From Microglena sp. YARC (taxonomy: Eukaryota; Chlorophyta; Chlorophyceae; Chlamydomonadales; Chlamydomonadaceae), in NCBI GenBank assembly GCA_022414725.1, contig JAJSRW010000171.1:26427-90426 (forward strand): a stretch of DNA of 64,000 nucleotides, written 5' to 3'. Both the position numbers and the translations under genes were made by a program. Position 1 is the stretch's first letter. Every line of letters begins with the position of its first letter. A model generated the notes under the pieces. The model had not been told where the DNA came from, made no database searches, and was given only the letters and a program-made list of their open reading frames with translations. This document shows positions 22,970-34,400 of the stretch, piece after piece.

Positions 22970-24900
22970 GCTACGGACTTGCCCCCTCCTGTGCATTGCA
23001 GATGAGGGAGGCATGAGCACCAGGTGGGTTAAGCATGAGGGAATTGAGGTTTTAGGTAGTGTCTTTTTGAAAAACACCCTGGGCACATGCCTGCTGCTAC
23101 GGACTTGACAGCTCCTGTGCATTGCAGATGAGGGAGGCATGAGCACCAGGTGGATAAAGCATGAGGGCACTGAGGTTTTCCTGGTGGGTATAAACTCTGT
23201 GGAATAATTGCTAGGCAGGGCCTAATGTGGGTGCCACCCCAGGCACTTGCTTGCTGCTACGGACTTGACAGCTCCTGTGCATTGCAGATAAGGGAGGCAT
23301 GAGCACTGTGTGGGTATAGCGTGAGGGCATTCAGATTAGAGGTAGTGTCCCTTTGAAACACCAACCCAGACACATGCTTGCTGCTAAGTATTTGGCCCCT
23401 CCTATTGACTGCAGATAAGGGAGGCATGAGCACTGTGTGGGTATAGCGTGAGGGCATTCAGGTTAGAAGTAGTGTCCCTTTGAAACACCAACCCAGCACA
23501 TGCTTGCTGCTAAGTATTTGGCCCCTCCTATTGACTGCAGATAAGGGAGGCATGAGCACTGTGTGGGTATAGCGTGAGGGCATTCAGGTTAGAAGTAGTG
23601 TCCCTTTGAAACACCAACCCAGCACATGCTTGCTGCTAAGTATTTGGCCCCTCCTATTGACTGCAGATAAGGGAGGCATGAGCACTGTGTGGGTATAGCG
23701 TGAGGGCATTCAGGTTAGAAGTAGTGTCCCTTTGGAACACCAACCCAGACACATGCTTGCTGCTAAGTATTTGGCCCCTCCTATTGACTGCAGATAAGGG
23801 AGGCATGAGCACTGTGTGGGTATAGCGTGAGGGCATTCAGGTTAGAAGTAGTGTCCCTTTGAAACACCAACCCAGACACATGCTGGCTGCTAAGTATTTG
23901 GCCCCTCCTATTGACTGCAGATAAGGGAGGCATGAGCACTGTGTGGGTATAGCGTGAGGGCATTCAGGTTAGAAGTAGTGTCCCTTTGAAACACCAACCC
24001 AGACACATGCTGGCTGCTAAGTATTTGGCCCCTCCTATTGACTGCAGATAAGGGAGGCATGAGCACTGTGTGGGTATAGCGTGAGGGCATTCTGGTTAGA
24101 AGTAGTGTCCCTTTGAAACACCAACCCAGACACATGCTTGCTGCTAAGTATTTGGCCCCTCCTATTGACTGCAGATAAGGGAGGCATGAGCACTGTGTGG
24201 GTATAGCGTGAGGGCATTCAGGTTAGAGGTAGTGTCCCTTTGATACCTGTTCCCTGCAGATGAGGACGGCATGAGCACCGTGGGTGTAAAGCATGAGGGC
24301 ATTCAGGTTTTTCTAGTGGGTATAAACTCTGTGCAAGGCAGGGCCCCATTTGGGTGCCACCCCAGGCACTTGCTTGCTGCTACGGACTTGGCACCTCCTG
24401 TGCGTTGCAGATGAGGGAGGCATGGGCACTACGGGCGTAAAGCATGAGGGCATTCAGGTAAGAGGTAGTGTCCTTTTGAAACACCACCCTGGAGAAAACT
24501 GGGAGGACACCACCAGATGAGGTGGGGCCCATAGCGGGTGCCATCCCAGACACATGCCTGCTGCTACGGACTTGGCACCTCCTGTGCTTTGCAGATGAGG
24601 GAGGCATGAGCACCGTGGGTGGAAAGCATGAGGGAATTGAGGTTAAAGGTAGTGTCATTTTGAAAAACACCCCAGACACATGCCTGGTGCTGCGGACTTG
24701 ACACCGTGTTCATTGCAGATGAGAAAGGCATGAGCACCATGGGTGTAAAGCATGAGGGCACTGAGGTTTTCCTGGTGGGTATAAGCTCTGTGGAATGATT
24801 GCAAGGCAGGGCCCAATGTGGGTGCCACCCCAGAGACATGCCTGCTGCTAAGTATTGACACCTCCTGTGCATTGCAGATGGGGGAGGCGTGAGCACCGTA
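22970..24900 (-). repeat. 127-bp array derived from the rhodanese start exon
   Basis: The cleanest part (23290-24240) repeats every 127 bp with GCAGATAAGGGAGGCATGAG, CACTGTGTGGGTATAGCG and GTGTCCCTTTGAAACACC. Near 24470-24560 a longer copy contains the exon 1 start itself: the minus strand reads MGPTSSGGVLPVFSR from 24532. The array is thus an amplification of the first exon and its upstream flank. Each unit keeps a short open minus frame, which I do not call as a gene. Confidence 0.8.
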
Positions 24901-24919
24901 GGGGCAAAGTACTAGGGGT

Positions 24920-25110
24920 CAGCTATGTTATATAATATTAGTGAATAAATAATATTATATAATATTATATAATATTAGTCGGACGAGCCATCTCACCAGA
25001 ATTTCAAATTTATTTGAGAAACTAATATTATTGTGACACTAAAATAATATCAGTTAATATTAGTTTTTCAAACACTAATACTAGTTGCCGTTCACTACAA
25101 AGTACAGTTG
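24920..25110. repeat. AT-rich palindromic tract
   Basis: Repeated AATATTATATAATATTA and TAATATTAGT words; strongly self-complementary. No gene. Confidence 0.7.
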
Positions 25111-25189
25111 ATAATGCTTATATGAATTTATACAAAAAAAGAGATCTTCTACAAATGGTGTAAATATCGGCAATTTTCAAGTGAAGGAC

Positions 25190-25560
25190 ACATGCCTGCT
25201 GCTACTCAACCCAAGGAATGCCACTCAACCCAAGGAATGCCTCAAGGAAGGAGCGCTTTTCATCTGACTGCCCCCCCCCACCACCACCACCACCACCACC
25301 ACCACCACCTACCCAGTTACTCAGCCCACACCAGGTACCCACCACCACTACCACCTTCCTCAGTTTACTCCCCCCCCCCCCCCCCCCCTCTCCCCCTCCC
25401 CCAGCCACTCACCCCAAGGAATGCCTCAAGGAGGGAGCTCTTTCCATACGACTGGCCACCACCACCACCACCTACCCCAGTTACTCAGCCCCCACCAGGT
25501 ACCCACCACCACCACCACCACCTGCCTCAGTTCTTGGAACCCCCCGGTCATTGCAGATGA
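25190..25560. repeat. (CCA)n tract with duplicated lead-in
   Basis: Two copies of a segment with CCCAAGGAATGCCTCAAGGA and GACTGGCC or GACTGCCC are each followed by (CAC)n and C-tracts. ORFs here are artefacts. Confidence 0.85.
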
Positions 25561-25671
25561 GATAGGCATGCGCACAGGGCATAGGGTTGAGGGGTGTTGG
25601 GTGAAGGAATAGGGGTGAGGGGCGAGGGGATAATATCATAAGGGTTGATGGTTGAGGTGTGGTACCCTGGA

Positions 25672-25886
25672 GACAAGTCCTATGCAGCGTTGCAAGAGAC
25701 GCGTACAATTGGCGGAGTGTGTTGGCAACGGAACGACAGGTGGCAACGATGGAGCTGACCGGAGCCAGTTAGTTATGAGACAGTTGGCTAACGTGTCAGG
25801 CTTCAATTTTTGTGTCAGTCGCACAGACAGACAAATGGGTAACCCTGGGGGCTCCCACCCCCCAGAAGGGGGGGCTCCGCCAAAAA
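25672..25886 (+). mobile_element. Family D copy 2
   Basis: Near full length: GACAAGTCCTATGCAGCG, GGCAACGGAACGACAGGTGG, GTTAGTTATGAGACAGTTGG, GACAAATGGGTAACCCTGGG and the GGGGGGGCTCCGCCAAAAA end. Confidence 0.78.
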
Positions 25887-25997
25887 CAGGGAGTCAGGCC
25901 CATTGCGGGTGCCACCCCAGGCACATCCCTGGAGCTATGTCTGTGGCACCTCTTGTTCATTGCAGATGAGGTAGACATAAGCCCCATGGGGGCAATA

Positions 25998-26072
25998 CAT
26001 AAACGGTACGCCTTATTACAAGGTGTGAGGTTGAGGGGCCAGCCCGTTCGCTTGAATTGGGACCAACCACCA
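25998..26072 (-). mobile_element. Family B copy 5
   Basis: Inverted copy: GGTACGCCTTATTACAAGG, GAGGTTGAGGGGCCAGCCCG. The loop region is slightly diverged. Confidence 0.65.
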
Positions 26073-26169
26073 TCCATGGGGGCAAAGCATAAGGGCATTA
26101 AGGTTTTCCTGATAGCACAGAATCTCTGTGGAATCTATGCATGGCGGGCAAGTCACATATCTAGCCACC

Positions 26170-26900
26170 TAAGGACTGCAATAGGTAATACTATTAGGTG
26201 TGAGAGGTTGAGGTTTAAGGGGTTGAGGTTTGAGGGGTAGAGGTTTGAGGGGTAGAGGGTAGAGGTTTTAGGTTTTAGGGGTTGAGGGGTTGAGAGTTGA
26301 GGTGTGGGGGGCAAGGGGATTATATCATGAGGTTTGAGGTGCGAGGTGTGTTGCAAGGCAGGCACGTCACATGTAGCCTATCTGGCCACCTAAGGACTGC
26401 AATATATAAGAAGGGAGCGGCGATATGATATCATACGATGTCATTTCATCATATGATATCATTTGATGTCGGCAGTCTAACTAGGCTAAAGTTACCATTT
26501 ATAAACAACATCATATGATGCAATTCGGTATCGTATATCATATCATATGATATCATACTCGCCTTTGGTCAGTATCATATGATATGCCGGTGCCTACATA
26601 CAATAGTATGAGATGTGAGGGTTCAGGTTTGATGGGTAGAGGGTTGAGAGGTAGAGGGTTGAAGGTTGAGGGGTTGAGGGGTCGAGAATTGAGGGTTGAG
26701 GTGTGGGGGGCAAGGGGACAATAATTGAATTTTGAATTTTGAAAGTTGAATTTTGAAGGTTGAGGGTTGAGGAGGAAACTTACGGAAGACAATGTTGAGC
26801 ACTGCTTACTCCTACTAGATGCTGAGGGGTTGAGGGTTGAGGAGTGAGGGTTGAGGGGATAATATCATGAGGTTTGAGGTTTAAGATTTGAAGTTTACTG
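26170..26900. repeat. GGTTGAGG-rich degenerate repeat
   Basis: Degenerate GAGGGGTTGAGGTTTGAGG heptamer-like repeats occupy 26195-26345 and 26610-26890, on either side of a satellite-2-related element. They vary too much to be telomere repeats. Confidence 0.75.
26413..26592 (-). mobile_element. Small TIR-like element containing one satellite-2 monomer
   Basis: Read on the minus strand this runs CCGGCATATCATATGATA, ACTGACCAAAGGCGAG, then a recognisable 52-bp satellite-2 monomer (CATCATATGATGTTG, TGGTAACTTTAGCCTAGTTA, GACTGCC). It ends ATGATATCATATCGCCG. The two ends are imperfect inverted repeats (CGGC followed by an ATATCAT-type palindrome). The left flank of satellite 2 at 50338 matches this element from its first base. 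Confidence 0.6.
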
Positions 26901-26973
26901 TTTGAACTTATAATTTGGATTTTGAGCTTTGAATTTCGAAGTTTGAAGTTTGAAGGTCGAGGAGGACACTTAC

Positions 26974-27034
26974 GGAAGACAATGTGGAGCTCTGCTTGCT
27001 CCTACTAGATTCTGCTCTACCCTCGCAACAAGAC
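26974..27034 (-). other. Exon-like segment with acceptor and donor, unassigned
   Basis: On the minus strand a 61-bp segment lies between GCCTACTGCAG and donor GTAAGTGTCC. One open frame reads SCCEGRAESSRSKQSS. Its tail and donor are duplicated near 26780-26832 (AACATTGTCTTCC, GTAAGTTTCC), the same pattern as at proven exons. It could be an upstream exon of the rhodanese gene or belong to an unknown gene. Confidence 0.4.
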
Positions 27035-27056
27035 CTGCAGTAGGCAATCACAGAAA

Positions 27057-27105
<49 letters not shown>

Positions 27106-27128
27106 GCTGTTGTTGCTGTTGTTGTTGC

Positions 27129-27172
<44 letters not shown>

Positions 27173-27189
27173 CTGTTGTTGTTGTTGTT

Positions 27190-27251
<62 letters not shown>

Positions 27252-27431
27252 CATTATTATTGTTACCGGTATTGTTGTCGTTGCTGTTGTTATTGTTGTT
27301 GTTGTTGTAGATGTTGTTGTTGATGTTACTTGTGATGATGCTGACACTCTTCGTGCTATTATAATTGTTGTTGTTGCTGTTATCGCTGTTGCTGTTGTTG
27401 CTGTTGTTGCTGTTGCTGTTGTTGCTGTTGC

Positions 27432-27489
<58 letters not shown>

Positions 27490-27576
27490 ATTGCTGTTGA
27501 TGACAATGACACTTTTCATGATTGTGTTGTTGTTGTTGTTGTTGTTGTTGTAATTGTTGTTGTTGTTGTTGTTGTT

Positions 27577-27629
<53 letters not shown>

Positions 27630-27637
27630 GATGATGA

Positions 27638-27674
<37 letters not shown>

Positions 27675-27690
27675 GATGATGCTGACGCTC
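27057..27690. repeat. (GTT)n trinucleotide tract
   Basis: About 630 bp of GTT repeats with scattered GCT, GAT and ATT variants. ORFs encoding poly-Val, poly-Leu or poly-Asn across it are artefacts. Confidence 0.97.
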
Positions 27691-27796
27691 TTCATGATAT
27701 TGTTTTTGTGTTGGTAGGTGTGGTGAGTTTGAACTGCAGGAAGGCTCATTAAGAAGGGAATACGGAGATTTGCTCCTGTTGTTTCTTGTTGTTGTT

Positions 27797-27950
27797 TTTA
27801 CAGTCCAGGGGTGAGCAAAGTAGGCTAAAGGGACTTGCCAATCCGTGAAAGGAGGGGCTTAAATGAAAAAACACTGAAGAACTGAACCCCAAACAATATT
27901 TTCACCAACAGGGGCCCTGAGTTTGTGCTACAATGATCATTTATAAAATA
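27797..27950 (+). mobile_element. Family C copy 5
   Basis: Full-length copy: TTTACAGTCCAGGGGTGAGC, AAGGGACTTGCCAATCC, GAACTGAACCCCAAACAAT, GGGGCCCTGAGTTTGTGC, TACAATGATCATTTA. Confidence 0.72.
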
Positions 27951-28182
27951 TTAATGGGATGGGTCTAGTTTCATGCTTGGTGGGGAGGGGATGAGCTGGC
28001 ATAGGTTTGGGTAAGGATGGGAATGCCACACCTTTTAACAGAGATTTGCAGAGCGAAGGTAATGCATGTGTAGTGCTGTATGCTTGTCCACTTCCATCAT
28101 TGAATGATCAATCACATAACATATTCTGATTCAATTGATGATCAATCACAGAACCATGTATCACAATCAATTGAATCAGGTT

Positions 28183-28372
28183 GTTACAGTCTAGGGGTAG
28201 CAAAATAGGACTTGCCTGGCCATGACATACAGAACTTGCCTGGCCATTACAGGACTTGCCTGGCCATGATATCAGGAGGGGAACGAAAAAACACTGACAA
28301 CCTGTGGCCCAAATAATTGTTTTACCGGCGGGGGCCCTGAGTTTGTGCTACGGTGATAATTTAATTATACAA
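28183..28372 (+). mobile_element. Family C copy 6 with internal triplication
   Basis: GTTACAGTCTAGGGGTAGC is followed by three tandem copies of a GGACTTGCCTGGCCAT-like segment, then GGGGCCCTGAGTTTGTGC and TACGGTGATAATTTAAT. The internal expansion is unique to this copy. Confidence 0.68.
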
Positions 28373-28539
28373 TTAGTGCTACTGGGCATTGACGTGGAAT
28401 CCAGAGAATAGTGGGTGTTTTGGTGGGTGTTGAGGGTGTGCTTAGTTTCTGACTTGGTGGTGGTTGTATGGTGGTTGTATGGTTGAGGTTTTGGTGTAGG
28501 TAGAGGATGTGGAGGTTCGAGTGGTGGTTGGGGGGGTGG

Positions 28540-28905
28540 TTGAGGCCGTGGTAGTGTTTGTGGTGGTGGCGAGAATCGGATATCGGACGCACTCACTGTT
28601 CATCGTGGAATGCGCGCTCTAGGATTTGGGGACAGCGGTGGCACTGGGCGAAGATAGACCTCAGCAGGCCACAACAGATCGAGGATAAAATGCCTGCTTT
28701 TCCAGGCCAGCTGTCTTCTCCAGATAAGAGGGGTCTTCACCAGATCTTCACCACGACCATCTCCAGCGGCCCCCCTGCCTGGTCCCCCAGCATGAGCCCG
28801 GACATGCCTAGCACCAGCAAACAAACCTAGCTGGCCCAAGTGCAAAAAACAGCTGACCCACAACTTCATGCTGCTGCTGCTGCTGCTGCGAAAGAGGAGC
28901 AAGAA
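28540..28905. other. Non-repetitive segment with open frames on both strands
   Basis: This is one of the few low-repeat stretches. The minus strand is open from 28902 to 28600 and the plus strand from 28558 to 28830. A minus-strand alternative frame ends CAFHDEQ-like before a good donor (ACAGTGAGTG near 28600). I recognise no protein family. It may be a 5' exon of a divergent transcript or Beclin upstream sequence. Confidence 0.3.
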
Positions 28906-29178
28906 ACGCGCACACTTCCACGAGCTTCTGTTCTGCCCTGAAGCCTAGCCTCGTGGCACATTCTTCCTTCCTTACTTACTTCCTTTTCGAGATACGTAGT
29001 TCTCTTCCCATTTACCATCTCCGAGCTTCTTTTAACGCCTCGACCGTACCCCCAGAGTTTCTTCGCGACGCAACGTCGGCAACAAGGCTATGAAGTGAAC
29101 ACGCGGAGCGAATTATTCGCAGCAGCTGCTCTTATAATACAAAGGAAACAGTGCTCTTTCCACTAGTGCTCTCCCGCC

Positions 29179-29311
29179 ATGGAGAACCCCTCCATTCTTT
29201 GCCAATCATGTAGATCCAAGCTAGTAATCAGCTTGGAAGCGTCTACTGCAAATGTGTTTGACAGCTCCAAAATTGATGAATCCTTCATTGTTTTGGATGA
29301 GAAGAGGCCAG
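29179..29311 (+). CDS. Beclin exon 1
   Basis: Encodes MENPSILCQSCRSKLVI through DEKRPG(1 base). The CxxC pair matches the N-terminal cysteines of Beclin/ATG6. Donor is CCAG/GTCAGC. It ends in phase 1 and exon 2 restores the frame. Confidence 0.88.
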
Positions 29312-31384
29312 GTCAGCTAGCCTCAACACTGTGCACATTCCACCACCCAAGCAAAGCATACCTGTTCACACCCACTACCCCACACGCACCACTTATATTC
29401 CATCACCCAAGAATAACGTAACTGCTCCTACCTACTTACACACTAGTTCCACTTGTATTCCATTACCCAGGCAATATGTGATTTAAGTTTGACAAGAAGA
29501 GTCATAGTACTCTACCAATGCACCTATCGGTCATCTGTTACACCTACCCAACAGCTCACCAGTACCACTTACATTCCGTCAACCAAGAAAATCAAATATG
29601 CTCCCACCCACTACCTCACACGCACCACTTACATTCCATCACCCAAGAAAATCAAATATTTCCCCACACACTAACCCACACACACGACTTACATTCCACC
29701 ACCCTAGCAAGGCATACATGATTTATTTTTGAAAGGAAGAGCCATACTACTCTACCAATGCACCATTAGTCATCTGTTACACCTACCCACCAGCTAACCA
29801 GTACCACTTGAAGTCTACCCCTCAAGAAAATCAAATATTTTCCCACCCACTAACCCACACACACCACCCAATCAAATCACGATTGTTCTTACCCACTAAC
29901 CCGCCAGTACCACCTACTATCCTCCACACAAGTAGAACATATCTGTTCCCACCGACCAACCCACTCGCACCACCCGCTCAAATCATGATTGTTCTTACCC
30001 AACAACCTGCCAGTGCCACTTGCAGTCCTCCCACCCAAGCAAAACAAATCTGTCCCCGCCCACCAACCCACTCGCACCACCCGCTCAAATCATGATTGTT
30101 CTTACCCAACAACCTGCCAGTGCCACTTGCAGTCCTCCCACCCAAGCAAAACAAATCTGTCCCCGCCCACCAACCCACTCGCACCACCCGCTCAAATCAT
30201 GATTGTTCTTACCCAACAACCTGCCAGTGCCACTTGCAGTCCTCCCACCCAAGCAAAACAAATCTGTCCCCGCCCACCAACCCACTCGCACCACCCGCTC
30301 AAATCATGATTGTTCTTACCCAACAACCTGCCAGTGCCACTTGCGGTCCTCCCACCCAAGCAAAACAAATCTGTTCCCGCCCACCAACCCACTCGCGCCA
30401 CCCGCTCAAAGTATGATTGTTCTTACCCAACAACCTGCCAGTGCCACTTGCGGTCCTCCCACCCAAGCAAAACAAATCTGTTCCCACCCACTAACCTGCA
30501 AGCGCAACCCGATCAAATCATGATAGTTCTTACCCACTAACCCGCCAGTGCCACTTCCAGTCCTCCACCCAAGCAAACCATATATGCTCCCACCCACTAA
30601 CCTACAAGCGCAACCCAATCAAATCATGAATTCTCTTACCTAACTACCCGCCAGTACCACTTCCGGTCCTCCACCCTTGTAAAGCATATCTGTTCCCACC
30701 CACTAACCTACATGTACCAAGTTTAAATCACGATTGTTCTTGCCCACTAACCCGCCAGTGCTACTTGCGGTCCTCCCACCCAAGCAAAACAATATCTGTT
30801 CCCACCCATCAACCCACACGCACCACCCGATCAAATCATGATTGTTCTTACCCACCAACCTGCCAGTTCCACTTCCGGTCCTTCGCCCAAGCAAAACATA
30901 TCTGTCCCCACCCACTAATCCACACACAGCACCCAATCAAATCATGATTATTCTTACCCACCAACCTGCCAGTGCCACTTCCGGTCCTTCGCCCAAGCAA
31001 AACATATCTGTCCCCACCCACTAATCCACACACAACACCCAATCAAATCATGATTGTTCTTACCCACCAACCTGCCAGTGCCACTTCCGGTCCTTCACCC
31101 AAGCAAAATATTTGCGTTCCTACCTACCAATCCTTCCACCCCCACCCCTTCCACCCCCACCTGCACACACAAATAAACAAACAAACCGTACCCCTCTTCA
31201 CATGCGCCATGGGTTCCAAGGGAATGGTATATTCTTTCATAGTACCTAAGTTGTATCCCCCCAACCCACTTACCCCTCCCCACACACACATACAAGCACT
31301 CCCCTCCCCCCCCCCCCCCCACACACCCCCCACCCACCCACACCCACACACACCCACACCCACACCACACACCCAAACTCACCC

Positions 31385-31420
<36 letters not shown>

Positions 31421-34400
31421 TTACACACACACACACACAAACAAACAGACAAACAAACCCTACCCCTCTTAACAGGCGCCATGGGTTCCAAGGGGATGGA
31501 AGAGTCTTTCATAGTGCTAGGATCCGCTTCAGGCAAGATGCCCGGGGCCCACAATCAAGGGGGGTCCTCCCTACAGGCCCCCCAAAATGACAACGCGTCT
31601 TTTGGCCTGGACGCCAAGCTATGTGCATTGGCTCAGCTCTTTGACATGGCCTCCACACACACACAAGTGGATCACCCTCTCTGTCTCGACTGTGCGGCTC
31701 AGTTAAAGGACGAGATAGATGCACAGTGCGGGAATGATTGAATGTAAAAAACAACTTCAAATTCAAATTCTCAAACTGCGCTGTTCAGCTGAAGGACGAG
31801 ATAGATGGACAGGTGTGGGAATTACTGGATGCGGATGAAATTCAAATTCAAATTATAGGCTGTGCTGCTCCGCTGAAGGACGAGAAAGATGCACAGGTGC
31901 GGGAATGTAAATACAATTAAAATTCGAATTCAAATTCAAATTTTCAACTGTGCTGCTCCGCTGAAGGACGAGATATAGATGCACAGGTGCAGAAATGACA
32001 GAGCGTATCAAATTCAAATTCAATTTCAAATTCTCGAATGTGCGGCTCAGCTGAAGGACGAAATAGATGCACAGGTGTGGGAATGACTGAATGAAGATAA
32101 AATTCAAATTCAAATTCAAATTGTTGACTGTGCTGATCAGCTGAAGGACGAGATAGATGCACAGGTGCGGGAATGACTGAATGGGGAAACAATTCGAATT
32201 CGAATTCTCGACTGTGAGGCTCAGCTGAAGGACAAGATAGATGCACAGATGTGGGAATGAATGAATGCGGGTAAAGTTCATAATCAAATTCTAATTCTCG
32301 ACTGTGCTGCGCAGCTGAAGAATAAAATAGCTGACTAGGTGCTGGAATGACTGAGAGCAGATACAAATCAAAATCAATTTCAAATTCAAATTTTTGAATG
32401 TGCGGCTCATCTGAAGGACGAGATAGATGCACAGGTGCAGGAATGACTGAATGCAGATACCATTCAAATTCAAATTCAAATTCTCGACTGCACTCCACCC
32501 CACTCCACCCACTCCACCCCACTCCACCCCAGACCACATCCACACCCACACCACACCTCACCAAACCTCACCACACCTCACCACACTTCACCACACCACT
32601 CAACCCCACCCCACTTCACCCCAAACCACCCCCACCCCAACCCCAACCCAACCCACACCACCCCATATCACACCACTCAACCTCACACCACTCAATCCCA
32701 CCGACCCCAAATCACACTCACACCCACACCCACACCCACACCACACCCACACCACACCACTCAACTCCACGCCACACCACCCTCACCCCACCCCTGCCGG
32801 GCCCACAGATGCAAGATGCAGAGTGTGAGATTGCAGTGTACCCAATAGCTGTCGACTCCGCCCCACCCCACTCAACCCACTCAACCCCACCCACTCAACC
32901 CACTCAACCCCACCTCGCCCCACCCAACCTACACCCCTGCCGGGCCAACAGATACAAGATGCAGAGCGTGAGATTGCAGCGTACTCAGTAGCTGTTGAGA
33001 AGCTAGAGCACTCGAATGTGGCCCCCTTGGGTGTTGATGAGTTTCATGCAGAGATGGCAGCTTTGAAGGAAGCTGAGGAGCAAGAGAGGTGAGTTGAATT
33101 AGAAAGGTGAGGTGCAGGCGCTGTGATGCTCGGGCGATCTTATTCAGAAGCCCATCTCGCTCTGCAATGTGATGTGCCAGCTGCAACTGGTAGTCGTTGT
33201 GTCCATGCCTGTCGGGGCGGGGGGGGGGGGGGGGGAGGGGATGAGTGTGTAGTAGTGTGTGTGTGTGTTGGGAGTGGGGGGGGTGAGTGGGTGTTGGGTG
33301 TTGGGGGGGGGGGGGGGGGGGGGGCGGGGGGGGGGGGGGGGGGGGGGAAGGGTCTCATCAATGTGATGTGCCAGCTGCAACTGGTAGGCGTTTAGTCATG
33401 CCTGTAAGGTGTGTGTGTGTGGTAGGGTGTGTGGGTGGAGAGGGGGGGGAGGTGCTTCAGCCCATTTCAACCTATTTCAGCCCATTTCAACCTATTTCAG
33501 CCCATTTCAGCCTATTTCAGCCCATTTCAGCCTATTTCAGCCTATTTCAGGTCGATTTTATTCAGAAGCCCATCTCGCTCTTCAATGTGATGTGCCAGCT
33601 GCAACTGGTAATCGTTGTATTCATGCCTGTAAGGTGTGTGTGTGCGTGGGTGCAGGGTACTACATTTTGTCAAATTTGTCAGCGCTTTAAGCGCACAAAC
33701 GTCAAATTGGGCAGCGCTTTTTAGTGCACAAAGCGCAAAAACTACGCGCTGCGCCCACAGGGGGTTGAAAAAACTGCGCGAAACGCGCAGTGGGGCTCAA
33801 AAAGCGTGCGCGAAATTGTGCTGCCGCGCGCGCTTTGTAGTACCCTGGTGAGGTGAGGTGAATTAGGAAAGTCACTCAATTTGCAACGCGTGGCACAAAA
33901 CAAACACTGGGAGTGTGGGCAATACATGCATAAATAGTACGCCTTACTACGAGGCGTGAGGTTAAGGGGGCCAGCCCGTATGCTTTCACTGGGGCCTGAT
34001 AAATAGAGATATAATGTGTGCAACTATCCTGCTGCATGCTGTTTCGTCACTGCTTATGTGCATATAATGATTGTGCTTATGTTTATGATTGTATTATTTT
34101 GGTGACGATAATGATTACATTTTTGGCGGAGCCCCCTCTTCAAGGGGGTGGGAGCCCCCATGTTTACCCATCTGTCGTCGTCTGACCGAAAAAAAATTGA
34201 AGCCTGACACTTCACCCAACGGTCGCGTAACTAACACGCTTCGGTCAGCTCCATCGTTGCCACCTTTCGTTCCGTTGCCAACACACTCCGCCAATTTTCT
34301 GCGTCCCTTGCGACGCTGCGTAGGACTTGTTCGACAAACATGAGCGTCTTCGACAAACAAACAAACAACAAGAAAATGGACAACGGGGAGACTTTGGGGC

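Noticed and set aside
23257..24217. Repeated minus-strand ORFs beginning MPSRYTHTVLMPPLS
   Set aside because: Each is one frame of the 127-bp array unit derived from the rhodanese first exon and its flank; none has its own exon structure.
22970..24240. A CRISPR array, from the 127-bp regular repeats
   Set aside because: Units are contiguous without unique spacers, have introns and splice edges around them, and the DNA is eukaryotic.
26190..26890. An internal telomere-repeat tract
   Set aside because: GGTTGAGG, GGTTTGAGG and GGTTTTAGG words occur, but no fixed telomeric unit repeats perfectly and the order is irregular.
26950..27717. Poly-Val, poly-Leu, poly-Asn and poly-Thr ORFs
   Set aside because: All are frames of one (GTT)n tract on both strands.
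28558..28830. A 90-codon plus-strand ORF as a gene
   Set aside because: No recognisable family, no supporting splice context, and an equally long ORF lies on the opposite strand. Listed only as an uncertain segment.
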